DNA from: Sciurus carolinensis | Taxonomy: Eukaryota > Chordata > Mammalia > Rodentia > Sciuridae | Length of the DNA: 64,000 bases | Assembly (NCBI RefSeq): GCF_902686445.1 | Contig: NW_025920106.1 | Location: 868,001-932,000 of the forward strand | Reading direction: 5' to 3' | In this document: positions 1-10,980 of the stretch, piece by piece | How the letters are laid out: the number at the start of each line of letters is the position of its first letter | Numbering within the stretch: the first letter of the stretch is position 1 | Position numbers and translations under genes: made by a program | The notes under the pieces: model-generated | What the model was told of the DNA's origin: nothing | Database searches by the model: none | Seen by the model: the letters and a program-made list of their open reading frames with translations, nothing else

Positions 1-202
1 TCTGTGCTATTTTAGATTCTGGGATGAAAATTTATGTTCTGTTCTATCTTGTCATGTCTGGGGTTAGGCTGTTATAATAAACTTATAAAACTCTGTGATT
101 GTCAAACTAAGCTAATCATGATCACAATGACCTGGGAAATGTTTTGAGCATACAGATTTAGTGGCTCCATCTCCAAAGATTTCAAATAAGAACATCGAGA
201 TC

Positions 203-347
203 CAGGCACATCCCAACCCTTTTGTGTTATTTTCATTTTGAAATGGGGTCTCACTAAGTTTCTAAGGCTGTCTTTGAACTTCCGATCCTCCTTCCTCAGC
301 CTCCCAAGTCACTGAGATTATCACCATGCACCACCATGCATGGCACA
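203..347 (-). repeat. B1-ID dimeric SINE (squirrel B1-dID/MEN type), partial
   Basis: Read on the minus strand this shows a B1 half with the typical polymerase III box region and 'ggaggctgag' core, followed by the A-rich linker and only a stub of the ID half ('cacatcccaaccc' on the plus strand). The rest of the ID half and the tail are missing, so the copy is 3'-truncated or decayed. The family assignment follows from its match to better-preserved dimers at about 21.9 and 32.0 kb. Confidence 0.75.
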
Positions 348-474
348 CTGCTTTTATTTCTTAGATGTGTGTAGTTATCTTAGGGATATCATTGGTAGAG
401 TGACCGTAATAGATTATATGGTTATATTAGAAAATTTAGAAATATATTTTTGAATTTAACTTTTATAATTACCT

Positions 475-575
475 TGTGAGCTATTTTTTTTTACCCCAGT
501 TTAATAGATAAACTAAGGCTCAGAGAAGGTCAAATTTCTAGCAATTAACAGAAAGGGCTGAGGTTCAGTCTCCTT
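475..575 (-). repeat. MIR SINE remnant
   Basis: The plus strand carries a decayed form of the MIR core and 3' part seen in reverse: a 'cccagttta..gataaact.aggctcagagaaggt' pattern followed by a 'gggctgaggttcag' segment. MIR is an ancient mammalian tRNA-derived SINE. The match is weak but ordered. Confidence 0.5.
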
Positions 576-674
576 ATCCTAATTCCATATTATATTCTTT
601 GTGTCATCATGCCAGGTATACCAAATAGGTCCTTCTTTGACCTGCTTCTCATTTCTACAAAATTTTTGCTGGGA

Positions 675-845
675 TTGTTTGTGCTGGTGTGTTTTACTAG
701 GGCATGTAAATGCTAGGCATGTGCTGAGCTCCACCTCAGCATTTTTATTTAATTTGAGACAGGATCTTGCTAAGTTGTCCAGGCTGAGCTTGAACTTGCC
801 TTAGCCTCCTGAGGAACTAGTATTATAGGCATACACCACCATGCC
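675..845 (-). repeat. B1-ID dimeric SINE
   Basis: Both halves are visible in reverse orientation. The ID half comes first (complement of the 'gctcagtggtagagc..tgcctagcatg' box), then the linker, then the B1 half ending in 'aggcatacaccaccatgccca'. It is diverged from the copies near 22 and 32 kb, so it is an older insertion. Confidence 0.75.
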
Positions 846-847
846 CA

Positions 848-2775
848 ATCTTAATTTGAATTTTTACCCACCTTCTATCATATTTAGGCTATGTGTCAGC
901 ATACTCTGGTGAAAGTGTTAACCTGAGATGCATTTATTATGGATAATATACAGTATGGGGGGAAGGTAGGAAAATATATTGGTTTCTAAATTAGATTGAC
1001 TTGGGTTCTTTGGCTACTGAAATAAATGATACCATGATTCCATTTAGGCCAAACTTGAATTGGCTTGTGCTTTCTAAAGCATCTTTTTCTAGTCTACTTG
1101 ACTTGTGTCCTTTTGCTTTATCACTTCTACACCCACCCCACTCTCCTGCAGTGACAAGGACCAATGACAGAGGTGGTTCAGGGACATCCTGAATCTCTCT
1201 TCCCCTTTCCCTCTGGCCTCTCTGGTAACCATCCAAGCAGCACATATGCAGTTCTGAAGTGCCACGTGCCTTTGCTTAACATCCCCTGGCTCCAGGGCAC
1301 TTAAATTGACTGAAGATGAAGTGCATTATGTTTCTGTCAAGTTAGCACTTTTCACACACTCATTCATAATCTGAAAGAAGCTCCTGTCTTGAGTTTTTCT
1401 TTTGTCAGAAATCAGAAGGCCTAAGGTAATATGCTATGCACTTTAAGACCCCAGTAGTTTTTCACATACTTCTCTACTACTTGGGATCTAATTTCCCTTC
1501 ACTACTGCTTCCAAAGTCCTTAATAGTGACAGTTTTTGAGAAGATGAAGTAAAGATATTGGGTATCTGAATAAATCAAGATTAGTGCAGGCCTGTGTACC
1601 TAGATCTTAAGGGGGGCAATTCTGACTTCCATTCCCATTGGTAACTCAGAACTGTGACCCTACAACTCTTCTTACTTCAAGGGATTTCTGTTATCAATTA
1701 TAAAATTGAAGTTTTGGGTCCTAACCACAAGTTGTGGGTTAGAACTGAATAATGGCATGGGTTTTGTCTTAACAGGGCCTTATAAAATAAGAGAAAGGGA
1801 GTTTGGACAGGCTAAGGACATTTTAAATACACAAATGTTTGGAAATATTTGTGATAACCTGAAGGTGGTGTTTCTCTTTCCCAGTTAGTAGGGTGGCATT
1901 CTATAGATTGTCTGGGAGAGTGATTTACAGTTATAATATCTATAGATGAAATAAAAGGAATTGACAATCCAGAGATCCACCAGATCAAGAGCTAGTCTGA
2001 GCTCAGAAGATTCTGAAGGTAGCATCTTGTTTTCTGATACAGCAGAGAACTCTGGTAGCAACTACAACTAGATGAACTAAAAGTTCAGGAGAAAAGGTTG
2101 AACTGTCCATGGTGAACTGAGATCAATAGTCATTTTATCCTCTGGGACCATTTGCTGATTATGGGTCTGGACTGTGTATGTCCTTTGACTAGTCAGAGGA
2201 TATCTGTTAAGGTAATAAAGCTCCTAGCAGTATGAGCTAATAGAGGGTGAGTTGGAAACATGAGGGACTTCAGACATGCAGCCAGTTTTCCCCCAAAGGA
2301 CTCTTACTATATGTGAAGTGTAGAGAGACACCACAAAATCTTATAAGAAGCAGAGTAAAATCTCATAAAGATGTATGATACTAAGGTCATAAAGACTAAC
2401 TAAAGCAAGGAGACTCAACTGAAGCACATGGTTCCAAATCATTTTCCAAGTATTAATGTAAGGTAGAGTATTATAATAAAGAGCTTCCCAAAAAGTTTTT
2501 GAAGAAGCAAACTGAATACCAGAACAAAACTCAAGAATACCTGTCAGAATCAAAAATATCCACCTCTCAACTTGATAAACAGTTACCATGATTGACAACC
2601 AATCAAAAATTACTAGGAAGACTTCTAGGCAAGATGGAATAACATGAACTAGATTTACCCTGCCACCAAAAACAACATTCTGCACACATTATAAGAACAA
2701 ATAGTTTTCAGGCATTGTCTTAGACTATTTGTATAGCAGTAACAGAATACTGAAGATTCAGAAATTTGCCAAGAA
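848..2775. other. Unassigned intergenic DNA
   Basis: I see no gene, RNA or clear young repeat here. A piece around 1690-1800 ('ttgaagttttgggtcctaacc' and 'gggccttataaaataag') resembles the 5' part of a MaLR/MLT1 LTR. A piece around 2620-2690 resembles the start of an old L1 5'UTR. Both are too decayed to assign. The short ORFs read as chance. Confidence 0.5.
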
Positions 2776-2777
2776 GT

Positions 2778-2959
2778 CAAGCATGGTGATACATACCTGC
2801 AATTCCAGAAACCCTTGAGGCTGAGGAAGGAAGAACACAAGTTCAAGGCCAGTTGTCTCTAACTTAGTGAGGTCCTGAACAGCTTAGTGAGAACTGTTTC
2901 AAAAATTTTAAAAATGGTGGTAAATGGCTCTGGTTAAGTACCTCTAGATTCAATCCCAG

Positions 2960-2961
<2 letters not shown>
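2778..2961 (+). repeat. B1-ID dimeric SINE
   Basis: The B1 half starts with 'gcatggtgatacatacctg' and continues through 'gaggctgagg'. The ID half ends in 'ttcaatcccaggta'. The usual A-rich tail is replaced directly by a (CA)n tract, a common way for a SINE tail to become a microsatellite. Confidence 0.75.

Positions 2962-2998
<37 letters not shown>
2962..2998. repeat. (CA)n microsatellite
   Basis: About 18 consecutive CA units sit immediately 3' of the SINE at 2778-2961 and appear to have grown from its tail. Confidence 0.95.
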
Positions 2999-3002
<4 letters not shown>

Positions 3003-3036
3003 TGCACTATATATGTATAAGTACACATACACATAT

Positions 3037-3315
3037 AAAACATTTATTGATTACAGTTCTGGAGACTGGGAAGTCAAGAATAAGGGGCTAGTATCTGACT
3101 AGGGCCTTTGTGCTATGTCATCCCATGTGGAGGATGGAACTCAATCTTTTATAAGGAATTCACTCCTATGATAATAAACCCACTCTCACAGTAACAGCAT
3201 TAGTCCACTATGATGCAGAATCTTCATGACCTATTCACCTCTTAATTTTACTATAATGGAATTTAATTTTGTAACATACTTTTTGGGAGATACCTTCAAA
3301 TTACCATAGATATTA
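3037..3315 (-). repeat. MaLR-type LTR remnant (MST/MLT-like)
   Basis: In reverse orientation the piece has the ordered landmarks of the family: the 'tttattgattacagttctggagactgggaagt' block, the 'catcccatgtgg' block, 'ttttataaggaattcactcc', 'ccactctcacagtaacagcattagtcc' and the terminal 'ttttgggagataccttcaaattaccata'. A minus-strand relative lies at 27035-27443 and plus-strand relatives at about 14.5 and 27.8 kb. Confidence 0.6.
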
Positions 3316-3544
3316 AATACCAAGCAATGAAGAATGATGATCTCTGAAATATGGTACACAAATGAGGTGGACCCTTTAATTGATTGCCTCAGCTTACTAC
3401 TCTGAGACTATTTCTGAGTTATGACTGGAAATTTCTAAGTTTTGATTTTCCAGCCTACTGAACTTCCTAAGTTGAGAACATGGAATACAGATCAGAAGGG
3501 TTTTTCATTAGTAGTAGAGAACATTTCTCTCAAGACTGAATGCT

Positions 3545-3985
3545 GATAGTAGGCATAAAAATGACCCTCCAAAGATATCTTTGTGTTCATTCCCAGAATC
3601 TATGATTAGGTTAACTTATATGTCAAAGTGTAACTAAGATTATGGATGGAATTAAGGTTAGCTTGAAATGGGGAGTTTGCCATGGATTATTCAGTTGGAC
3701 CCAATTATAAATTGAAGAAGCTCTCAGAAAATATCATGACCTATTTGCTGACTTTGAAGTTTGAGAAAGAGAATAATGAACCAAGTCATGTAGGTACCCC
3801 TTGGGAGCTAGAAATTAAGGAAATGGATTCTCTCCTAGAGCCTCCAGGAAAGAGAGGGTTTAATTTTTACTCAGAGAGACTCATTTTGGAGTTAGGAACC
3901 AAAGAAGTGTAAGATAATTTGTATTATTTTAAGTCACTGAATTTGCTGTAATTTGTCACAGTGGGCATAGAAAAACTAAAGCAAA
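3545..3985 (+). repeat. MaLR-type LTR remnant (MLT1-like)
   Basis: The landmarks run in order: 'aatgaccctccaaagatatc', a 'gaatctatgattaggttaac' block, 'gattctctcctagagcctccagga', then 'gtgtaagataatttgtattattttaagtcactgaatttg' and 'gtaatttgtcacagtgggcatag'. This is the 5'-to-3' order of MLT1/MST LTRs. The 76-codon ORF at 3682-3912 lies wholly inside and has no independent support. Confidence 0.65.
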
Positions 3986-3989
3986 ATCT

Positions 3990-5004
3990 AAATCTTAAAA
4001 TGCCAAGTCAAGGGGATCAAGTTACTTCAACATATCTGCATCAAAGAACAAAGTTCAAACATATTTATAGAAAACAAAAATACCTATCACTGAGCAATAT
4101 AAAATTTACCATATCTGATATCCAATAGAAAATTATGAAGCATTCAAAAAGTAGGAAAATTAAACCATAATGAGAAAAAAATAATTGAATTTGACTCAAA
4201 ACTTAGAGTGTAGACACAGTCAACAATAGATATTGAATGACATATTTTTTTCTACATATTTGAAAAGATTAACTGTATGTCCACACATGTACATATTTAT
4301 ATCACTTGAGCTTCAAGAGATTAGAACTAAAAATCATGAGAGGAAAAATACTTAGATAAACATTAGACATTGCTGTTGGATATGGAAAATGACAAGCCCT
4401 AAAATTGCAAGACCTGAGAAAAGGTAGTGAAAAAGAAAGCCATACATTAATAGCATTGATGAATTCCCAGTGCAGTCCTGCCTAATGAAAGAACAATCCC
4501 ATAGAAAGAAATCAAAGCAGTGATCCTTCCCCAGATAAATCCTTTCTCAGTGGCAGTGCAATGGGACCCTGAAGGGAAAGAGAAAATTACTGAATACCAA
4601 CCCCAGACCTTCCATTCTTCTTCAAGTAAAAATACTGCCCAGTAAAAATAAATTTTCAAATTTTCACAAAGTTGTTTCCTGAGTGCTCAAACTGCTGACT
4701 CCAGACCTCCTCCCATTTCACCCCAGTAAGACAGACCCCAAATTTCTGAGTGCCTGAGCAGACATGCTTATTACTTAAGTCACCTTTCAGCATAACCTTT
4801 ATAAACCCAGTCTTCTCCTTTATTCAGTGGCCCCTTTTCCACAAGGAGAGTGAGTCCAATGGTGTCACCCCATTCCCACCCCTCATCCAGTCCTGCATAA
4901 GACTTTATTCCTGAATAAAGAGCTGATCTGTGAAGTCTGTGTTCACACCAGTCTTTTTGTGCTAACAATTGCAAAACAGTACAAACCACTCAAAATGAAA
5001 CAAA
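3990..5004. other. Intergenic DNA with possible old L1/HAL1-like piece
   Basis: The section around 4090-4420 has the A-rich, 'gatatccaatagaaaattatgaagcattcaaaaagtaggaaaat' texture of an old L1M or HAL1 internal region. I could not place it firmly. The remainder to 5004 shows nothing I can name. Confidence 0.35.
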
Positions 5005-5014
5005 TGAAAAAGTC

Positions 5015-6331
5015 TTTTTTAAATTTTTTTTTGTAAACAAATGGGATACATGTTGGTTCTCTGTACATGGAGTAAAGGCATACCATTTGTGTAATCATAA
5101 ATTTACGTAGGGTAATGTTGTTTGATTCATTCTGTCATTTTTCCCTCCCCCCACCCCTCCCACCCCTCTTTTCCCTCTATACAGTCATTCCTTTGTCCAT
5201 TCTTGTCCCCTCCCTAACCCTAACCCTAACACTAACACTAACCCCTCCCACCCCCCATTATGTGTCATCATCCGCTTATCAGTGAGATCATTCATCCTTT
5301 GGTTTTTTGAGATTGGCTTATCTCACTTAGCATGATATTCTCCAATTTCATCCATTTGCCTGCAAATGCCATAATTTTATCATTCTTTATGGCTGAGTAA
5401 TATGCCATTGTATATATATATGCCACAGTTTTTTATCCATTCATCAATTGAAGGAAATCTAGGTTGGTTCCACAATCTGGCTATTATGAATTGAGCAGCT
5501 ATGAACATTGATGTGACTATATCTCTGTAGTATGCTGATTTTAAGTCCTTTGGGTATAGGCCAAGGAGTGGGATAGCTGGGTCAAATGGTGGTTCCATTC
5601 CAAACTTTCTGAGGAATCTCCATACTGCTTTCCAGAGTGGCTGCACTAATTTGCAACCCCACCAGCAATGTATGAGTGTACCTTTTTCCCCTCATCCTTG
5701 CCAACTCCTATTGTTGCTTTTGTTCTTGATAATCACCATTCTAATTGGGGTGATATGGAATCTTAGGGTGGTTTTGATTTACATTTCTCTTATTACTAGA
5801 GATGTTGAACATTTTTTCATATATCTGTTGATTGCTTGTAGATCTTCTTCTGTGAAGTGTCTGCTCATTTCCTTAGCCCATTTGCTGATTGGATTATTTG
5901 TATTCTTGGTGTAGAGTTTTTTGTGTTCTTTATATATTCTGGAAATTAGTGCTCTGTCTGAAGTATGAGTGGCAAAGATTTTCTTCCACTCTGCAGGCTC
6001 TCTCTTCACATTACTGATAGTTTCCTTTGCTGAGAGAAAGCTTTTTAGTTTGAATCTATCCCAGTTGTTGATTCTTGCTTTTTTTCTTTTTCTTGTGCTA
6101 TGGGAGTCCTGTTAAGGAAGTCTAATCCTAAGCCAAGAAATTGAAGATTTGGACCTACTTTTTCTTCTATAAGATACAGGGCCTCGGGTCTGATTTCAAG
6201 GTCCTTGATCCATATTGAGTTGAGTTTTTTGCAGGGTGAGAGATAGGGGTTTAATTTCATTCTGTTGCATATGGATTTCCAGTTTTCCCAGTACCATTTG
6301 TTGAAGAGGCTATCTTTTCTCCATTGCATAT
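5015..6331 (-). mobile_element. 5'-truncated L1, minus strand, with target-site duplication
   Basis: The left edge is an oligo-T run (the L1 tail reversed), followed by the 3'UTR and then by the 3' part of ORF2 in reverse. The reverse-strand pieces at 5380-5646, 5779-6009 and 6045-6371 match the C-terminal ORF2 segments also found at 61.0-61.5 and 62.7-63.1 kb. The copy is cut off at the 'caatatgcaatggagaaaag' region of ORF2. A 10-bp target duplication flanks it: 'tgaaaaagtc' at 5005-5014 and 'tgaaaaaggc' at 6332-6341, one mismatch. The 3'UTR includes CCCTAA-like repeats at about 5211-5243. No functional ORF remains. Confidence 0.9.
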
Positions 6332-6361
6332 TGAAAAAGGCTTTTAAAAATGAAAAATGCA

Positions 6362-6733
6362 GGGAATTCAAGATGGTGGTTTAGGGGAATGCTGTATTTC
6401 TTGTTGTTCCATGAACTGGGATTTGAGCAGCAGGAATACTGCTTTGAGAGGTTGGTGAAAGAGGGATTTCACTAAAACAGTATTGGGCCATCAAAGTATC
6501 TTAGAGACTCATAAATTTGGATACAAGATTATGTAGAGGGAAATGAGAGGGAGGATGTGTATGAAAATGGTGGAATGGGATAGACATCATTACTCTATGT
6601 ACATGTATGATTACATGAATGGTATGAATCTACATTGTGCACAACCACAGAAACAAAATGATGTACCCCATTTGTGTACAATGAATCAAAATGCAGTCTG
6701 TTAAAAAATAAATAAGTAGTTTAAAAAAAAAAA
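6362..6733 (+). mobile_element. Internally deleted mini-L1 (5' end joined to 3' end)
   Basis: It starts with 'ttcaagatggtggtttagggg', which aligns to the first bases of the L1 5'UTRs at 50.2 and 56.7 kb ('caagatggcagactagaggg'). By about 6480-6540 it has passed into the L1 3'UTR, ending 'tgtacaatgaatcaaaatgc' plus an A-rich tail as in the copy ending at 43.4 kb. Both ORFs are absent. I could not find convincing target duplications. Confidence 0.65.
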
Positions 6734-7307
6734 CTACATTAGAGCCAATCACTTTGCAGAGCTGGTTCAACAGAGGGAGGGAGAATGCAGAGAAACTCAA
6801 TAGATTTTGTAAGAAAAATTCTGAGTTTAGAAAAGCAGCCTGCCCGCAGATGATCCAGAGACTGCACTGTACATGATGTTTACCAGCTAGTGCCAAAGAG
6901 CTGAGGTGAGAGGCATCTTGAGGTGGCTATGGAGCATCACCTGCTGCAGGAGCTGGGAGATTGGAGCAAACACAGCTATGTTACTATCTGGGGTGCTGGA
7001 TTTGTTGTCTATGTTCAACACAGAATTGAAGAATAGGACATAGAGATAGCAAGCAAGAAGCAGGTTTATTGCCAAAGGTAAGAGAGATATATTTTTCTGT
7101 AGAGAAGGGGCCCCAGAACTGGGAATCCATTGGGTGGGTTTTGGACTGTTCTTTTTAATGGTCTCTGGAATTTTCTCCTTTCCTTATCTCTTCCCCTGTC
7201 TACACACTCCTCACTGTTATCAGTTGGTTTCCTCTCTGTCCGTGTGTCTGTTTTAGCTTTCCTATTAGACAACTGCACCCTGCCCTTTGATTTGGGGCCC
7301 AGAGCAT
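6734..7307 (-). other. LTR-like sequence, minus strand, unassigned family
   Basis: On the minus strand there is a polyadenylation-type motif 'ggcaataaacctgcttcttgc' (AATAAA at 7065-7070, reversed) of the kind found in ERV LTR R/U5 regions. No inverted TG/CA ends, primer-binding site or target duplication could be fixed. Small ORFs on both strands (for example 7130-7510 +) have no recognisable protein. Confidence 0.3.
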
Positions 7308-7919
7308 ATTTTACCCAGGGGAATTCATACTGGAAAGGTGAAGGGGAGCCTGACTCACTTTTCCCTTTGAGTCTGGTGGCTTGCAGAACAGGTCAGGAAT
7401 TTGAACAGATAGGTGATAAACTCAAGGACCAAACCCAAGAAGCCTGGAAAGGCTGTGTCCATGGGCAGCAGAGGGGTGAAGGATTGGTTACCCTGTCCCA
7501 CAATTGGTGACTCCTGGAATCCAGTCTCCCAGCAGAGATAGGGTAAGTGCTGGGCCCTACGTGTTGATCCAGTTTCTCCAGAGCAGTCACCACCCCTGAG
7601 ACCTGATTAGACCTAAGTCCCAGCTGCAGAAACTCCACTCTTACAACTCTGTAGCAGCCATGCCTCAGAGTGCAGTAATCTGGTCTGTGCTGACAGAACT
7701 ACAGCTGACAGGATTTCCCATCCCATCATACCTTTTACTGGTGAGAAGGGAAGCAGAGAATTTTTGAACTCCAACTGGTAACTTGGTGAGCAACACAAAA
7801 AGAGGAAGGTTTAAACAATACTTTACCCTTATGCTCATGCTCAGTACATCATTCAAGAACAAATGGAAAGAAAGACAGTTGGACATAGACACTGAATGAA
7901 AAATGAAAAGGCATGCAGA

Positions 7920-8412
7920 CAAACCACTCCAGACATGGGAACTCACACAAGAGATTTTATTAGGCAGACTAACAGTGCCTGCCCTGAAGAGAGAGAGAGA
8001 GCCTGCAAGAGATAGCATGGTGATGGAGCTTCGCTTAAGTACTTGAATTGCCTGGGCTAAGGATGATCGGGGCAATTGCTGAGCAGTTAAAATTTGCAGT
8101 CTACAGATTAAGCCAATGGGTGCCAAACAAGCTGACAAGTGGACCAATGACTGGCTAGGATAGTAGCTAGGGATGCTGTCATTCCTCCTTGCCTTCCCCC
8201 GCAGGCGTGTTTTGTGTCCAACCACTCAGGAAGGAGCCCCGTGAGGTCCTAGGGTGTGCTGGTTGTAGGCAGCCCAAGGCCCAAGGTTAGAGCCAGACAT
8301 CAAGGCAAACCCAGTGCCTTCCTCCTGCCTGCCACAGCCAGGTGACACCTGGGAGTTTCACGCAGGCCTGCCTTGCTGCATCTGCTTGCCAGGCAGACCA
8401 CTGAGCACTACA
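7920..8412 (-). mobile_element. Candidate solo LTR, minus strand
   Basis: Reversed, the segment reads from 'tgtagtgctcagtggtctgcc' through a GC-richer U3-like body to 'taataaaatctcttgtgtgag' and ends near 'ggtttgtctgca'. This gives TG...CA ends and a polyadenylation signal close to the 3' end. No matching flanking duplication was found, so the boundaries are tentative. The 186-codon minus-strand ORF at 7665-8225 overlaps it and crosses the poly-A signal, so I treat that ORF as chance. A second copy lies at about 9371-9863. Confidence 0.4.
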
Positions 8413-8482
8413 GTGAATATATATTCTGACAATTTTGACCAACTCAGTGGAAACGATGCCTTAATCATTCATTAAGAATTTC

Positions 8483-8484
<2 letters not shown>

Positions 8485-8519
<35 letters not shown>
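8485..8519. repeat. (TG)n microsatellite, first copy
   Basis: A run of TG units inside the duplicated block. The equivalent tract at about 9938-9970 is a few bases shorter, as expected for two alleles. Confidence 0.95.
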
Positions 8520-8520
<1 letters not shown>

Positions 8521-8661
8521 GTGTCAATTGGTTCATGGACATATGTATGTACACATAATTGTTTCTTTTATTCTTTTTTTCTGATGTCCTTTTTTATTGT
8601 TTTATTTCAAGGATGAGTTTTATGAAGTAGAATTACAAGTAGTAAAATTTATTTTTTCTTG

Positions 8662-8761
8662 NNNNNNNNNNNNNNNNNNNNNNNNNNNNNNNNNNNNNNN
8701 NNNNNNNNNNNNNNNNNNNNNNNNNNNNNNNNNNNNNNNNNNNNNNNNNNNNNNNNNNNNN
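8662..8761. other. Assembly gap of 100 N
   Basis: Exactly 100 unresolved bases, the usual placeholder for a gap of unknown size. Any ORF reading through it (8597-8794) is an artefact. Confidence 1.
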
Positions 8762-8762
8762 G

Positions 8763-9935
8763 TTTACCCAGGGGAATTCATACTGGAAAGGTGAAGGGGA
8801 GCCTGACTCACTTTTCCCTTTGAGTCTGGTGGCTTGCAGAACAGGTCAGGAATTTGAACAGATAGGTGATAAACTCAAGGACCAAACCCAAGAAGCCTGG
8901 AAAGGCTGTGTCCATGGGCAGCAGAGGGGTGAAGGATTGGTTACCCTGTCCCACAATTGGTGACTCCTGGAATCCAGTCTCCCAGCAGAGATAGGGTAAG
9001 TGCTGGGCCCTACGTGTTGATCCAGTTTCTCCAGAGCAGTCACCACCCCTGAGACCTGATTAGACCTAAGTCCCAGCTGCAGAAACTCCACTCTTACAAC
9101 TCTGTAGCAGCCATGCCTCAGAGTGCAGTAATCTGGTCTGTGCTGACAGAACTACAGCTGACAGGATTTCCCATCCCATCATACCTTTTACTGGTGAGAA
9201 GGGAAGCAGAGAATTTTTGAACTCCAACTGGTAACTTGGTGAGCAACACAAAAAGAGGAAGGTTTAAACAATACTTTACCCTTATGCTCATGCTCAGTAC
9301 ATCATTCAAGAACAAATGGAAAGAAAGACAGTTGGACATAGACACTGAATGAAAAATGAAAAGGCATGCAGACAAACCACTCCAGACATGGGAACTCACA
9401 CAAGAGATTTTATTAGGCAGACTAACAGTGCCTGCCCTGAAGAGAGAGAGAGAGCCTGCAAGAGATAGCATGGTGATGGAGCTTCGCTTAAGTACTTGAA
9501 TTGCCTGGGCTAAGGATGATCGGGGCAATTGCTGAGCAGTTAAAATTTGCAGTCTACAGATTAAGCCAATGGGTGCCAAACAAGCTGACAAGTGGACCAA
9601 TGACTGGCTAGGATAGTAGCTAGGGATGCTGTCATTCCTCCTTGCCTTCCCCCGCAGGCGTGTTTTGTGTCCAACCGCTCAGGAAGGAGCCCCGTGAGGT
9701 CCTAGGGTGTGCTGGTTGTAGGCAGCCCAAGGCCCAAGGTTAGAGCCAGACATCAAGGCAAACCCAGTGCCTTCCTCCTGCCTGCCACAGCCAGGTGACA
9801 CCTGGGAGTTTCATGCAGGCCTGCCTTGCTGCATCTGCTTGCCAGGCAGACCACTGAGCACTACAGTGAATATATATTCTGACAATTTTGACCAACTCAG
9901 TGGAAACGATGCCTTAATCATTCATTAAGAATTTC

Positions 9936-9971
<36 letters not shown>

Positions 9972-10112
9972 GTGTCAATTGGTTCATGGACATATGTATG
10001 TACACATAATTGTTTCTTTTATTCTTTTTTTCTGATGTCCTTTTTTATTGTTTTATTTCAAGGATGAGTTTTATGAAGTAGAATTACAAGTAGTAAAATT
10101 TATTTTTTCTTG
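8763..10112. repeat. Second copy of the ~1.35-kb duplication
   Basis: Matches 7308-8661 nearly base for base, including the LTR-like segment and the small minus-strand ORFs, which therefore appear twice with identical or almost identical translations. Sequence continues past 10112 ('gggcacaaaggcatc') where the first copy runs into the N gap. Confidence 0.95.
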
Positions 10113-10540
10113 GGCACAAAGGCATCAGTTGTGTAGCCACCACCACAGACAAGAGATAAGACAGTTTTATCACCCAAACAGACCCTGGGTGCTGCCTCTT
10201 TGTGACCAACCCCTCCTACATCCTGGCAACCACCCATTTGTTTGTTTTATTGCTATAGTTTTGCTTTCTTTGGGCATCATATGAATGGAGTTGTCAGTAG
10301 CATTTTTTTTAAATATACTGGGGATTGAACCCAGGGTCTTGCCCATGTGCACCACACTAAGCTACATCCCTTTTTAATATTTTTGTGCTCAAAATAATAG
10401 TATATTTGAAACAAAAAGTTTCTATTGTGTGTACCAGTAGTTGGTTATTTTTTATTGCAGAATAGAATTGCATAGTATAGATGCAACAGTTTGTTTATCT
10501 GATACTTACCAGTTGAAGGATTCAAATTTGTTTAAATTAA
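10050..10540 (-). repeat. Ancient L1M 3' region, minus strand, split by an ID SINE
   Basis: The blocks 'catcctggcaaccacccatttg', 'tttgggcatcatatgaatggag' and, after the SINE, 'tattgcagaatagaattgcatagtatagatgcaacagtttg' are the reversed ORF2/3'UTR landmarks of mammalian L1M elements, in the expected order. Confidence 0.7.
10304..10373 (-). repeat. ID SINE
   Basis: Reversed ID element: a short T-run, then 'actggggattgaacccagggtcttgcc', the complement of the ID box B region, to 'agctacatccc'. It is inserted in the old L1M. Confidence 0.8.
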
Positions 10541-10860
10541 AAAGTAATCAATGCACCTCGTGTAGCTGCCAGAATTACTGTCTGTCCCATAATTCACCAA
10601 TTAAATTAAGAGGCAAGGTGTTGACTCAAGGAAGGTGATTTTATTTGGAAAGCCATCTCAACAAGATAAAAGGGAAACTCTTGTCACAAAGCCCTTCTTG
10701 CAAGAAAGCTGATTCAAGATGACTTATAAAGGTGGCCTTTGGTTGTTCCCCAGACTGGTGGTCATCTTCCTGCAGCAGGAGGCCTGGATGATGCACATCC
10801 TACCAAATTACTTAGTTATGAGGTGTTTTTCACTTTCAGAAAGTCTCAAAATCCATGATC
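10541..10860. other. Unassigned, possibly LTR-derived
   Basis: A reversed 'ATAAAAT' (gtgattttatttgg at about 10636-10650) is the only regulatory-looking feature. No repeat family or gene could be named. Confidence 0.3.
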
Positions 10861-10975
10861 AGGGCTGGAGTTGTAGCACAGTGAAGCTCATGCCTAGCAT
10901 GTGTGGGGTACTGGGTTCAAATCTCCACACCACATAAAAGTAAACAAATAAAGGTACTTTGACAACTAAAAAAAC
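10861..10975 (+). repeat. ID SINE (long-tail squirrel variant)
   Basis: Begins 'gggctggagttgtagcacagtg', passes through the box B-like 'gggttcaaatctcc' and ends with 'caccacataaaagtaaacaaataaaggtactttgacaactaaaa'. This longer tail also occurs, reversed, in the copies at 15.4, 16.8 and 26.5 kb, and marks an ID variant distinct from the short poly-A copies at 21.6 and 29.9 kb. Confidence 0.85.
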
Positions 10976-10980
10976 TTTAG

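Larger units (their letters stand above)
7308..8661. repeat. First copy of a ~1.35-kb near-identical direct duplication
   Basis: This block is repeated at 8763-10112 in the same orientation, separated only by a 100-base N gap. Two substitutions are easy to see (accActcagg/accGctcagg and tcaCgcagg/tcaTgcagg), plus a shorter (TG)n tract in the second copy. Identity this high, with one edge of each copy falling at the gap, suggests two haplotype or contig versions of one locus. Inside, 7920-8412 looks like a minus-strand LTR. Confidence 0.95.

Noticed and set aside
5200..5250. Interstitial telomere (CCCTAA repeats)
   Set aside because: It lies inside an L1 3'UTR and the same tract occurs at the matching place in two other L1 copies.
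7665..8225. 186-codon minus-strand ORF, repeated at 9118-9600
   Set aside because: It crosses the poly-A signal of an LTR-like segment, has no recognisable domain, and appears twice only because of the duplicated block.
8597..8794. ORF spanning the N gap
   Set aside because: Its middle is unknown sequence; the frame is an artefact.
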